NCBI RefSeq assembly: GCF_945605565.1
Contig: NZ_OX216966.1
Location: 1,671,501-1,735,500, forward strand
Source of the DNA: Paenibacillus dendritiformis
Lineage (GTDB): Bacteria; Bacillota; Bacilli; Paenibacillales; Paenibacillaceae
DNA length: 64,000 nucleotides
Direction of reading: 5' to 3'
Below, piece after piece: positions 1-7,806 of the stretch (positions within the stretch are counted from its first letter, which is position 1; the number at the start of each line of letters is the position of its first letter). The position numbers and the translations under genes are program-made. Under the pieces are notes generated by a model that worked only from the letters and a program-made list of their open reading frames with translations, searched no databases and had not been told where the DNA came from.

Positions 1-1
1 G

Positions 2-841
2 TACAAGCGGTTTTGGTCAGATCTTAAACGTACAGAAAAACCTTTGTCAACTTGGCTTCTTCCTTCATCTATCAGCAAATCTGATTTAGAAAGCATTAAC
101 ATAGATGAAATAGAGACAATAGAGGTTGGATATACAAGCGAAGGAACTACACTACTCTCCCAAATGCTTGGTAATAAGGATTTTCCTTATCCTAAACCTA
201 TGAGTCTTATTAAAGGATTAATCGCTCAGTCAACTGAGCCGGATAGTCAACACATTGTTATGGACTTTTTCGCTGGTTCTGGGACCACTGGTCATGCAGT
301 TATGGCACTAAACGATGAAGATGGCGGAAATCGTAAATATATTTTAGTTTCTTCTACTGAAGCGAACGTAGAAGAACCAGAAAAAAACGTATGTCGAGAT
401 ATTACGTCAAAACGCTTGCGTGCAGCAATCGAAGGCTATTCTTATCGTTCACCTAAGGGAGTAATAACTGTAGATGGTTTGGGTGGTGACTTTGCATACA
501 TGCGAGCATCTAGAGTTAAGCGTGAGAGATTAATTATGGATGTTAAACACGATCAAATTTGGTATGCATTGCAGCAGTTACATTCAAATTCCATTATCCC
601 TTTCGTTGAAGATAAGTATTACCAGACACTAAAAAATGAACATGTTCATATTATATATATTCCAAAGCTGAATGAAGTGGTATTAAAAGAATTGAAAACT
701 CATATAGAAAACTCATTAAAACCAACTTTCATTTATTCGTGGCAACCAGGATTAATAAAACAACACTTTGAAATAACCTATATTCGAATTGAGAAAATTC
801 CTGACTTCCTGATTCAATGCTTTGGAGGGATCGCAAGATGA
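2..841 (+). CDS. Type III DNA adenine methyltransferase (Mod), 3' part
   Basis: The frame is open at the window edge, so only the last 279 residues of a modification subunit are seen. The S-adenosylmethionine-binding motif I is clear (DFFAGSGTTGHA, about nt 262-297). In beta-class type III enzymes this motif follows the DPPY catalytic motif, which must lie upstream of the window. Such subunits methylate N6 of adenine and supply the recognition domain of the Mod-Res complex. The stop overlaps the start of the next gene as ATGA, so the two are translationally coupled. The gene is AT-rich compared with the region after about 7.8 kb, in line with a mobile defence island. Type III is assigned from the partner gene; the N-terminus and target-recognition domain cannot be judged. 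Confidence 0.85.
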   Translation, partial: YKRFWSDLKRTEKPLSTWLLPSSISKSDLESINIDEIETIEVGYTSEGTTLLSQMLGNKDFPYPKPMSLIKGLIAQSTEPDSQHIVMDFFAGSGTTGHAVMALNDEDGGNRKYILVSSTEANVEEPEKNVCRDITSKRLRAAIEGYSYRSPKGVITVDGLGGDFAYMRASRVKRERLIMDVKHDQIWYALQQLHSNSIIPFVEDKYYQTLKNEHVHIIYIPKLNEVVLKELKTHIENSLKPTFIYSWQPGLIKQHFEITYIRIEKIPDFLIQCFGGIAR

Positions 842-3399
842 AGAGTGTCGAAATATTTGGAACTGTATTGAAGGGATTCCAACAAGAAGCTGTTAGAAAT
901 GGAACTGCTGTCTTAACTACCTGTCTAACACAAACATCAAAGCTAAACAGGGAATCTAAAAGATATGAATATAATCGGAGACAGGTAATCGGAGATATGG
1001 GGGCTGTACTTTTTGAAGCACCTACGGGCACTGGTAAAACACTTATGGCTGGGCATGTTGCCGAAAATATTAGTAAGCTATACACTATCCGAAATGTTCC
1101 CCGTGTTATTTGGTTTTGGTTTGCACCGTTCTCAGGACTTATAGATCAAGCAATTCAAACTATTAGAGCAGAGTATAAGACCTTACGTCCTAAAGATCCT
1201 GTTAATGATCGAGATCCCAATGATCTTAAATCAGGTGATGTATTCGTTACGACTTGGGCGACAGTGGCAGTATCAAAGGAAAGCAGTCGAAAGGCCAGAA
1301 CAAGAACTGAAACTTTGTTATCGATAGATGATCTTATAGCATTTGCACGATCGCAAGGATTTATGATAGGTGCAATTATTGATGAAGCACACCATTCATT
1401 TAGAGGACAGACGCAAGCGTTTACGTTTTATAAAAACGTGATAGATCCAGAATTAACGTTGTTAGTGACTGCAACTCCGCGTGATAAAGATATTGTTTCG
1501 TTTACAAACAGCACTGGAGTGACTAATTTAAGACGTATATCAGTATCTAGACAACTTGCTATTGCTGACAGACTAATTAAAGAAGGGGTAAAAGTTGCGG
1601 TATTTAAGGCTCCTAATGATGTGAAAAGTCTCATCGATTTTAAGAAAACTGCTTTAAAACAAGCAGTCGCGACGCATAGAAGAATAAAGAAAATCCTTAA
1701 AGATTCTGGTCAGACAGTAATCCCTTTGTTGCTCGTACAAGTTAATTCAGAACAAGGTTCTGTTGAAGAGGCGGCTAATTGGCTAAAAGATATGGGATTT
1801 AAGACAGAAGGCGAAAATGAATTGATTCGGATACATACAGCGGATGAACCAGATAAATATCTCTCAACTATTGCGGCAGATGAAACGGTAGAAGTATTAA
1901 TCTTCAAAATGGCTGTGGCTACTGGCTTCGATGTACCACGTGCTTTTACTCTTGTTTCATTTAGGCCAAATCGAGATGAAGATTTTGGAGTTCAAATTGT
2001 TGGTCGCATACTAAGAGTTGACCGTCGTTTGCAAATAGCAAGGGATTTACCTGAAGAATTAAACTACGGATATGTCTTCCTTTCTGATAATACAAGTCAA
2101 GTTGGATTAACACTCGCTGCTGATAGGATAAATCAAGTTAAAACCGAGTTTGCATCTGTTACATCCAATATTACTGTAGTTGAATATGATCCAATTTCAT
2201 GGGAAATTACTAATGATGGATCGTCTACTTTTTTAATATTGGATAATCAAAGTGATGACAGGAAAATTGAGAACCAAAGCGTCGAGTCAACATGCAACCA
2301 GACATTTGAAAAAACGGAAGGTTCATCGAAGAGTAACAATTTAACGAATCAAGCTGATGAATGTTCGCAAGATTTTTTATTCAAAGAATGGGGATTTATA
2401 GATATAAGTGGGGATAAATTAAGCCAGAATGGTAGAAAGAATGTTAAATCTTATCGCTATGATCGAAACATAGAATTAGGCGCTCCGAATGTATTTCATC
2501 GAGCGATGCTTTCACTAAATAATGTAGATATTGTAAAACACATAGTATCAACCTTTAGATTTAATGATGATTTACTTTTAGTTGCGCAGCAGAGCGCAAC
2601 AAAGATAATAAAAGAAGAAGTGGAGATATTCGGAAATAAAAAAGATCGCCCTGAGGAAATACGTGCTGACTTAGCACAAAAAGAGATAGATACACTTGCT
2701 CAAATGACACTGTTTACTGCGGATGATTTTGATGTTATTGATATGAAAGAATTATATACTGCACTGGAGAAACAGTTGAAAATTGAGGTTGAACGAAAGG
2801 GAGTAGATCATATTTTTGATAGTGAAGAAAAATTGAAAGCAGGTCTACATAAAATACTTGCCCTTCGCCCGCTCCAATTAAAACGCGCTATTTCAGAAAC
2901 CGTTGCAAAGTTTACTATAAGTAGAGAGTCTGAGCCTATACCTGAGTTTTTACTCTCTCAAAAACAATTAGACCCAGCACGATTAAATTTGTATGGCATA
3001 TTCCCAGATGATCTCAATACATGGGAGCGACCTTTTGCAGAATACCTCGATGATGATGTAACAGGAACGATTTTATGGTGGCATCGAAATCCACCGCGAA
3101 AACCATACTCGGTAACAATGCCCCTTCCCGGGCAACCTGATTTTTATCCAGATTTTATAGTTGGTGTTAAAGGTAGAATAAGGGGAAATGGTATTCTATT
3201 AATGGAAACAAAAAGAGTTATAAACGATCAAGAACGCAATGCTTTAGTAAAGGCACAGGCTGTACATCCCGATTATGAAAAAGTAATGATGATCTACTGG
3301 CATGACAAAAGAGAATGGCAAATTGTTGAGTACGATCCTAAAACAGATAAAAATTTTTTAGATCGTGTCTTCCGTATGGAATTGTTACTAAATTACTGA
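838..3399 (+). CDS. Type III restriction subunit Res (DEAD/DEAH helicase-nuclease)
   Basis: An 853-residue superfamily-2 helicase fused to a nuclease. Visible motifs are Walker A (APTGTGKT, near residue 61), a DEAH box (IIDEAHHSF), motif III-like VTATPRD and motif VI (QIVGRILRVDR). Near the C-terminus a PD-(D/E)xK-like arrangement (PDFIVGV followed by LLMETKR) fits the type III endonuclease domain. Res proteins use ATP to act between two unmodified sites and cut beside one. I chose the ATG at 838 over the in-frame ATG at 817 because GGAGG at 824-828 is well placed and the start then overlaps the mod stop by 4 nt. It is somewhat shorter than the roughly 970 residues of the classical enzymes. 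No frameshift is seen, so the pair may be functional. Confidence 0.88.
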   Translation: MKSVEIFGTVLKGFQQEAVRNGTAVLTTCLTQTSKLNRESKRYEYNRRQVIGDMGAVLFEAPTGTGKTLMAGHVAENISKLYTIRNVPRVIWFWFAPFSGLIDQAIQTIRAEYKTLRPKDPVNDRDPNDLKSGDVFVTTWATVAVSKESSRKARTRTETLLSIDDLIAFARSQGFMIGAIIDEAHHSFRGQTQAFTFYKNVIDPELTLLVTATPRDKDIVSFTNSTGVTNLRRISVSRQLAIADRLIKEGVKVAVFKAPNDVKSLIDFKKTALKQAVATHRRIKKILKDSGQTVIPLLLVQVNSEQGSVEEAANWLKDMGFKTEGENELIRIHTADEPDKYLSTIAADETVEVLIFKMAVATGFDVPRAFTLVSFRPNRDEDFGVQIVGRILRVDRRLQIARDLPEELNYGYVFLSDNTSQVGLTLAADRINQVKTEFASVTSNITVVEYDPISWEITNDGSSTFLILDNQSDDRKIENQSVESTCNQTFEKTEGSSKSNNLTNQADECSQDFLFKEWGFIDISGDKLSQNGRKNVKSYRYDRNIELGAPNVFHRAMLSLNNVDIVKHIVSTFRFNDDLLLVAQQSATKIIKEEVEIFGNKKDRPEEIRADLAQKEIDTLAQMTLFTADDFDVIDMKELYTALEKQLKIEVERKGVDHIFDSEEKLKAGLHKILALRPLQLKRAISETVAKFTISRESEPIPEFLLSQKQLDPARLNLYGIFPDDLNTWERPFAEYLDDDVTGTILWWHRNPPRKPYSVTMPLPGQPDFYPDFIVGVKGRIRGNGILLMETKRVINDQERNALVKAQAVHPDYEKVMMIYWHDKREWQIVEYDPKTDKNFLDRVFRMELLLNY

Positions 3400-3474
3400 T
3401 ATATTCTTATGTTGCTTTTGAGATTTTTTAAATTTAAGATGAGTAGTAAGCTTCCAAAAGTAAAATAGGAAATT

Positions 3475-3508
3475 AAAGGACTCACACATATGCTGAGTCT
3501 TTTCTTTT
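3475..3508 (+). terminator. Rho-independent terminator after res
   Basis: AAAGGACTCA, a 9-nt loop and TGAGTCTTTT form a stem followed by a T-rich tract. It lies 75 nt after the res stop and separates the restriction-modification pair from the reverse-transcriptase locus. Confidence 0.7.
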
Positions 3509-3735
3509 ATTACAACATACATAGCAATATAAACAAATTTTTGATAAATAATTATTTCAAAATTGTGATTTTGAAGGGTTGATGAATCTTCTTTCTTTGA
3601 TAAGGAGTACATTCATTGTAAGGTAGCTTTTTGGCATATAAAGAATTTCTTAAAGCAGCAGAATTTTTTTTAATGTGCAACTCAAGCAAAATTTACAGGA
3701 TCGTAATTTTGGTTTATTTATTAATTTTTATGGTG

Positions 3736-3741
3736 TATACT
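3736..3741 (+). promoter_or_regulatory. Candidate -10 element for the RT-associated RNA
   Basis: TATACT matches the -10 consensus at 5 of 6 positions. It would place transcription start near 3748-3750, exactly where the first predicted hairpin begins. The -35 region (TTTATT at 3713-3718) is weak, so the promoter is only probable. Confidence 0.4.
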
Positions 3742-3747
3742 TTATAT

Positions 3748-3898
3748 ATGTCTTTAGGAGACAAACGGTAGCCCCTGTAAGTTGGTAATTTAATTACTAG
3801 CTTTTGAAAGTTGGTTTATCAAAGACCTGCTTAAGTGAGAACTTATTTTTAAGTGGACGGCAACCGTGGAAACTCTCGCGTTATACGCGAGAGTTTTT
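3748..3898 (+). ncRNA. Candidate structured RNA associated with the reverse transcriptase
   Basis: About 150 nt between a -10-like element and the RT ribosome site fold by eye into five successive stem-loops. They are GTCT/AGAC (3750-3762); a 9-bp stem with two wobble pairs (3781-3789 with 3793-3801, TTA loop); TAAGT/ACTTA with a GAGA loop (3832-3845); ACGG/CCGT (3857-3867); and a perfect 10-bp hairpin (3871-3880 with 3886-3895, TTATA loop) ending in a T-run. The last hairpin sits only about 12 nt before the RT Shine-Dalgarno sequence. Short structured RNAs directly upstream of the RT are a known feature of several DRT anti-phage systems such as DRT2 and DRT9, where the RNA is template or cofactor. 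That this one plays such a role is inference; expression and covariation are untested. Confidence 0.6.
3871..3898 (+). terminator. Terminator-like hairpin closing the RT-associated RNA
   Basis: AACTCTCGCG, loop TTATA and CGCGAGAGTT form a perfect 10-bp stem followed by TTT. It could end a short RNA while letting some transcripts read into the RT gene, or serve as a binding element for the RT. Confidence 0.65.
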
Positions 3899-3914
3899 GT
3901 TATATCAAAGGGGG

Positions 3915-5420
3915 ATGAATAATTTGCTGGAGAAGATTCTTAAGAAGATGATTGAAGATGAGTGTGATAAATTGGGTGCGAGATACCATAACTATCACAA
4001 TGCCATGGAAATAGAATATCAAAGAAATAAAAGAAGAATCAGCAATCCACCCCCAAAAGATATTAAAAAGCCAAGATACTGGAGTATTGATAAAAAATAT
4101 AATCCATTTTATGTAAAAAAACATAGCGCTCAAATTGCTCGTTCTTTAGCTCGTAAATTAGAATCAAAAACATACATGCCTTATAGTCCTTACATAATGG
4201 AAGTAGATAAGAAGGATGGTGGTAAGCGTGAAGTTGTGATTTTTCAAATACCTGACGCTGTTGTTTCTAAATATATTTATAGAAGATTGATATCCAAGAA
4301 TAAACATAGATTTAGCTCAACATCTTATGCATATAGAAATGATCGCAATGTTCACTTTGCTATACAAGATATTTCTATAGAACTGAAAAATTACCCACGT
4401 GTTTTTATTGCAGAGTTTGACTTCAAAAATTTCTTTGGTTCGATTTCCCATGACTATTTATTCTCGCAGTTAGATAAAAATGGGTTTGTTATAAATAAAT
4501 TCGAAAAATTCGTGATCTCGAAATTTCTATGTTTAGTTGATAGAGGTGTGCCACAAGGAACATCAATTTCACTTTTTTTAGCGAACCTGGCCTGTTGGAA
4601 ATTAGATAGAAGGTTAGAAGATAAAGGACTACGTTTTGCCAGATATGCTGATGATACAGTTATTTGGTCGAATAGTTACGAAAAAATAACGAAAGCATAT
4701 GACATAATATATGAGTTTTCTAAAGAAACTGGGATAGAAATAAACTTCAATAAATCAGATGGTATTAGTTTATTGTCCCCAAGCGGTATGCCTGCTGAAT
4801 TTGGAGAAATAAAGTACCATATTAATTTTCTTGGTTATAAACTGTCTGGACAATCGACAAGTATTAAAGAGGAAAAAATATCAGAGATAAAGCAGCAAAT
4901 TAGTTACATATTATACAGAAATTTAATTCAACCTATTAAGCCAGCTGTTTTTAGAGCATTAACGATACCTAATAATGATCAAGATCCAGCATTTGTTACT
5001 GCAATAATGCAAGTTAGAAGATACTTATATGGAAATCTTAATGACCAAATTATCCGATTGTTTTTGCTTGGACATTATAAGAGATTAAAATTTAAAGGTT
5101 TGATGAGTTTTTACCCATTATTAAGTGATGAAAAACAGTTAATTGAGTTAGATGGATGGCTTGTCTCTACAATTCTTCATGCAGTCAAGTTAAGAGGTAA
5201 AATTCTATCTTCAAGAGGTCACAGGGTAAATCATCAGTTTCCATTCAATCTTAATAAAGAAAACATATTGGAAGAATGTAGAAAGAAAAGGGTCAATAAT
5301 AAAGTTGGACTAATTCAAATACCAAGTTTTTTAAGGGTTTATCGTGCTATACAGCTTGGTATTGAGAATGACGGAATAGAATATACAATGAATCCGAGTT
5401 CAAATGTATATAACTATTAG
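3915..5420 (+). CDS. Reverse transcriptase of the defence-associated (UG/DRT-like) kind
   Basis: A 501-residue RNA-dependent DNA polymerase. Motif A is FIAEFDFKNFFGSI (catalytic Asp about 169), motif B is RGVPQGTSIS (210-219) and motif C is RYADDTVIW with the YADD box at 244-247. NFLGYKL near 305 matches the RT motif after C. About 190 helical, basic residues follow with no endonuclease, maturase or integrase motif, so it is not an obvious group II intron or retroelement enzyme. It is longer than typical retron RTs and I do not see their VTG signature. The start could be ATG 3915 or TTG 3924; the AAAGGGGG ribosome site at 3907-3914 suits TTG 3924 better by spacing. Its place beside a type III system and an Mrr nuclease, behind a structured RNA, points to a DRT-type anti-phage RT. 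The exact class is unresolved. Confidence 0.8.
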   Translation: MNNLLEKILKKMIEDECDKLGARYHNYHNAMEIEYQRNKRRISNPPPKDIKKPRYWSIDKKYNPFYVKKHSAQIARSLARKLESKTYMPYSPYIMEVDKKDGGKREVVIFQIPDAVVSKYIYRRLISKNKHRFSSTSYAYRNDRNVHFAIQDISIELKNYPRVFIAEFDFKNFFGSISHDYLFSQLDKNGFVINKFEKFVISKFLCLVDRGVPQGTSISLFLANLACWKLDRRLEDKGLRFARYADDTVIWSNSYEKITKAYDIIYEFSKETGIEINFNKSDGISLLSPSGMPAEFGEIKYHINFLGYKLSGQSTSIKEEKISEIKQQISYILYRNLIQPIKPAVFRALTIPNNDQDPAFVTAIMQVRRYLYGNLNDQIIRLFLLGHYKRLKFKGLMSFYPLLSDEKQLIELDGWLVSTILHAVKLRGKILSSRGHRVNHQFPFNLNKENILEECRKKRVNNKVGLIQIPSFLRVYRAIQLGIENDGIEYTMNPSSNVYNY

Positions 5421-5610
5421 TGTGCTAAGAATAGATTATTTAGTACAAATTCTACGCATTATTCATTTTATCTAAGAAAAGACGAATGTTTAAGTGGGAG
5501 TTTGTGGATTAGTTTCACTTTAAATATATAAACTCAATTAATTACATGTGATTTATTAGTGGTACAAAATTGCATATCGGATTGAAACAGAGGCTGTATA
5601 TATACTGAAG

Positions 5611-5640
5611 TTGAAAACAAACTGCTTTACCCGCTACTAT
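5611..5640 (+). promoter_or_regulatory. Candidate promoter of the intergenic RNA
   Basis: TTGAAA (5611-5616), an 18-nt spacer and TACTAT (5635-5640). Transcription would start near 5647, just ahead of the long-range helix of the candidate RNA. Confidence 0.4.
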
Positions 5641-5646
5641 AAAGTT

Positions 5647-5957
5647 TTTAAAAACGTAATAATTAAGTAGTAATATACCCCACTGGTGCACATAGTAGGT
5701 ATACGTGTGGCAACATCCACCTATGGTATGACAGATAACTGGGTACGTAACCTGTTGGGTATTCTCGAATAATTTTTTCTCGTCTCGTCAGCGAGGTGGT
5801 AACTCATCAATAGCATCGTATACAATGTGATAACGAAGCCGAGTCTACCAGCAACGATCCAGTGGGCGTAATAAACATAAGTCTCTACTAAAATTTAATA
5901 TATACGTGAAAGGTGGAGGAGTGAACGGAACCCAGTACTCCTCTTTTAGTTTTTTTA
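5647..5957 (+). ncRNA. Candidate multi-helix non-coding RNA between RT and Mrr genes
   Basis: A long-range perfect 8-bp helix pairs CCCACTGG (5679-5686) with CCAGTGGG (5859-5866). Inside it I can pair CATAG/CTATG (5691-5695 with 5721-5725) capping a GTGG/CCAC hairpin (5707-5720); AAC-GG/CC-GTT (5737-5756); CTCG/CGAG with a TCAG loop (5784-5795); and GGTAACTC (5798-5805) with GAGT-c-TACC (5841-5849). That is a closed multi-way junction of about 190 nt. A 7-bp terminator-like hairpin follows at 5916-5943. I do not recognise the family. It could be a template RNA for the neighbouring RT, since retron RNAs are likewise closed by pairing of their ends, or an unrelated RNA. Function is unknown. Confidence 0.55.
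5915..5957 (+). terminator. Terminator-like hairpin ending the intergenic RNA
   Basis: GAGGAGT (5916-5922) pairs with ACTCCTC (5937-5943), followed by TTTTAGTTTTTTT. The 14-nt loop is large but the T-tract is strong. Confidence 0.6.
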
Positions 5958-6124
5958 TTAAAGTTTAGTTATATACGGTCGAATGAGCTCAAACTTATAT
6001 TTAATGTACTTTTCACTTTAGGATATTCTTTTCCTATGTAAAATAGTACGTAAAAAGTGATATTCAGCATTCTTCTAATCTGTTAGTGTGACAAAGAGGG
6101 TAACTCTATTGATAGAGGTGACAA

Positions 6125-7120
6125 ATGTCTAAGAAAATGTGGTTGGTTCGTGCTGGCGAGGGAGCCTATCTGATTAATGAGTTCAAAGATAAACAGGCCG
6201 TGGCTATTGGATGGGGAGAGTTAAAGGATATTAGCAATGTAAACTCGCTTCAAGACATCAAGGATTTGCTGAAATCTAATTATCCAGAATATAAAGACGG
6301 TAAGACTAATATCACTGCAGGACAAATTTATAGATTTGTCTCTGAATTTCAGGTAAATGATGAAGTAATAACCTACGATCCTGAAGAGCGTCTTTATTAC
6401 ATCGGTAATATCACTTCAGGTTATAGTTACAACCCGGAAATTATTACAGATAGCCCTCATGTTCGTAAAGTCGTTTGGCAGAGCACTATATCGCGAGATT
6501 CATTATCTGCTGGCGCTAGAAATACGCTAGGTTCTATTATGACGATTTTTTCTATACCTGATGGGGTGAGAAAAGAAATATACACCCAGTTAGGCAAGAA
6601 GCCGAGTCCACAGGAAGAGGAAGCCGAGGAAGAAGCAGCTGAACTGGATCTCATTAAAGATGATGTTACCGAGAAATCCAAAGAGTTTATTAAAGATAAA
6701 ATTGTTAATCTTGATTGGGAACAGATGCAGGAGTTAGTTGCTGGTATACTTAGAGGGATGGGATATAAGACTCATATCTCTCGCAAAGGGCCGGATCGAG
6801 GAAGAGATATTCTAGCTTCGCCAGATGGTTTAGGATTAGAGGAGCCAAGAATTATCGTTGAGGTGAAGCACCGAGCGGGTCAAATGGGTTCACATGAGAT
6901 ACGTAGCTTTACTGGGGGACTTCGTTCGGGAGATCGCGGTATTTACGTTTCTACAGGCGGCTTTTCTAAAGAGGCAAAATATGAAGCAGATAGATCGAAT
7001 CATCCTTTGTCTTTACTAGATTTGGATTTTTTGGTTAAGCTGGTAATACAATATTACGATCAATTTGATTCGGAGACTCGAACATTAGTGCCTTTAAAGA
7101 AAATTTATTGGCCCGTTTGA
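6125..7120 (+). CDS. Mrr-family restriction endonuclease
   Basis: A 331-residue protein with two visible parts. Residues about 1-150 form a small N-terminal domain that begins WLVRAGEGAYL and may sense modified bases, as N-terminal domains of type IV enzymes do; that role is inferred. Residues about 195-320 are an Mrr-type nuclease domain: a helix (DWEQMQELVAGILRGMGY), GPDRGRDILA with the catalytic Asp, then IVEVKHR, which supplies the E-x-K of the PD-(D/E)xK fold. An acidic linker rich in Glu (about 160-170) joins them. Mrr-like enzymes cut foreign or modified DNA. The ribosome site AGAGGTG lies 4 nt before the ATG. It ends the AT-rich defence island and has its own strong terminator. Confidence 0.8.
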   Translation: MSKKMWLVRAGEGAYLINEFKDKQAVAIGWGELKDISNVNSLQDIKDLLKSNYPEYKDGKTNITAGQIYRFVSEFQVNDEVITYDPEERLYYIGNITSGYSYNPEIITDSPHVRKVVWQSTISRDSLSAGARNTLGSIMTIFSIPDGVRKEIYTQLGKKPSPQEEEAEEEAAELDLIKDDVTEKSKEFIKDKIVNLDWEQMQELVAGILRGMGYKTHISRKGPDRGRDILASPDGLGLEEPRIIVEVKHRAGQMGSHEIRSFTGGLRSGDRGIYVSTGGFSKEAKYEADRSNHPLSLLDLDFLVKLVIQYYDQFDSETRTLVPLKKIYWPV

Positions 7121-7219
7121 TGGTTTCAGAAATATAGTCAGTCTTGGAATAATAAAATTATGTATACGTAATCGAATTATTACGTAAGGGCAGTTACATC
7201 AGAGATGAATTTCGGAATT

Positions 7220-7247
7220 AAAAAAGAGGGGGAGCCCCCTCTTTTTT
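7220..7247. terminator. Perfect palindrome, bidirectional terminator
   Basis: AAAAAAGAGGGGG and CCCCCTCTTTTTT are perfect 13-nt arms around a 2-nt centre, so the hairpin works in both directions. It ends the Mrr gene and faces the convergent acetyltransferase remnant. A near copy lies at 7740-7765. Confidence 0.8.
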
Positions 7248-7259
7248 ATTGAATCTTTC

Positions 7260-7735
7260 CTAGGAATCTCCGCCGACTGTCCTATTTTTTTGACAAAACA
7301 TACAATACGCCGTTACATCGATTTGTGTTTCTCTGCTTAATGTAAATCCAAACCTCCGTAAATTTTTACATTCTCTTTGTTTTCCGTATCGAGACCGACT
7401 CCCTGCGATTTCTGGTCCGTATTTACTGTATTCATCAGGTGATGCAGCAGGGCTTTATCGATTCCTTTGCCTTGCTCTTCCTGTTTTACTCCAACCATAA
7501 TCAAGTAGTGATGCATGAATGGAGGAGCAGCGGATCTGGTGACTCGTATATAGGAATTCAGGAGACTCAACGTTTTGCCGGATAATTGAAATAACAAAGG
7601 AATTAACCTCGCGATAAGCAGTAAACCTTTCATTTTCTCCAGCATGCTTGGATGCGGTTTCTCCACGATGTAAGCACCCAGAAGTTTTTCATAGAGACAG
7701 AATGTGAGCCTTAATCGCCCGCAAGCAGTAGGCAA
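7260..7735 (-). pseudogene. Frameshifted GNAT acetyltransferase remnant
   Basis: The minus-strand frame from 7735 to 7337 holds the acetyl-CoA-binding GNAT motif A (VGVKQEEQGKGI) and then stops just after NVKIYG. Reading on in another frame from about 7352 gives RFGFTLSRETQ and ends at a stop at 7260-7262, which restores the usual N-x-x-x-Y-x-x-x-G-F end of GNAT proteins. One lost base would explain this. The N-terminal part is also unlike a normal GNAT start and may be damaged. GNAT enzymes move an acetyl group from acetyl-CoA to an amine; the substrate cannot be told. A single sequencing error could mimic the frameshift. Confidence 0.65.
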
Positions 7736-7739
7736 AAAT

Positions 7740-7765
7740 AAAAAAGAGGGGCAGCCCCCTCTTTT
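7740..7765. terminator. Terminator palindrome after the SLH gene
   Basis: AAAAGAGGGG and CCCCTCTTTT surround a short centre. On the minus strand it ends the CAP-SLH gene, whose stop is at 7807. It is almost identical to 7220-7247, so the acetyltransferase remnant is bracketed by twin palindromes. Confidence 0.7.
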
Positions 7766-7806
7766 CGAACTCCTTAATCTGTGTATTGACCCTTATTCGG
7801 GCTTAT

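Larger units (their letters stand above)
3400..3914. other. Gene-free stretch between res and the reverse transcriptase
   Basis: This 515-nt AT-rich stretch has no convincing protein gene. It holds the res terminator (3475-3508), about 220 nt in which I see nothing definite, and then a candidate promoter (3736-3741) and compact structured RNA (about 3748-3898) directly before the RT gene. A 74-codon frame on the minus strand has no ribosome site and no recognisable content. Confidence 0.6.
5421..6124. other. 704-nt gene-free stretch with a second candidate RNA
   Basis: No protein gene is supported here. The first 190 nt are AT-rich with nothing clear. From 5611 there is a promoter-like pair, then a multi-helix RNA candidate (5647-5957). 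The last 160 nt before the Mrr gene hold only that gene's presumed promoter and its AGAGGTG ribosome site (6114-6120). Confidence 0.6.

Noticed and set aside
3736..5420. RT locus as a group II intron or a classical retron
   Set aside because: No domain V-like RNA or maturase/endonuclease domain was found for an intron; for a retron, the RT is too long and I do not see the VTG signature or a typical msr-msd layout upstream.
5421..6124. tRNA, riboswitch or tmRNA in the long gap
   Set aside because: No cloverleaf, CCA end, T-box core or other motif I know could be fitted; only an unassigned structured RNA remains.
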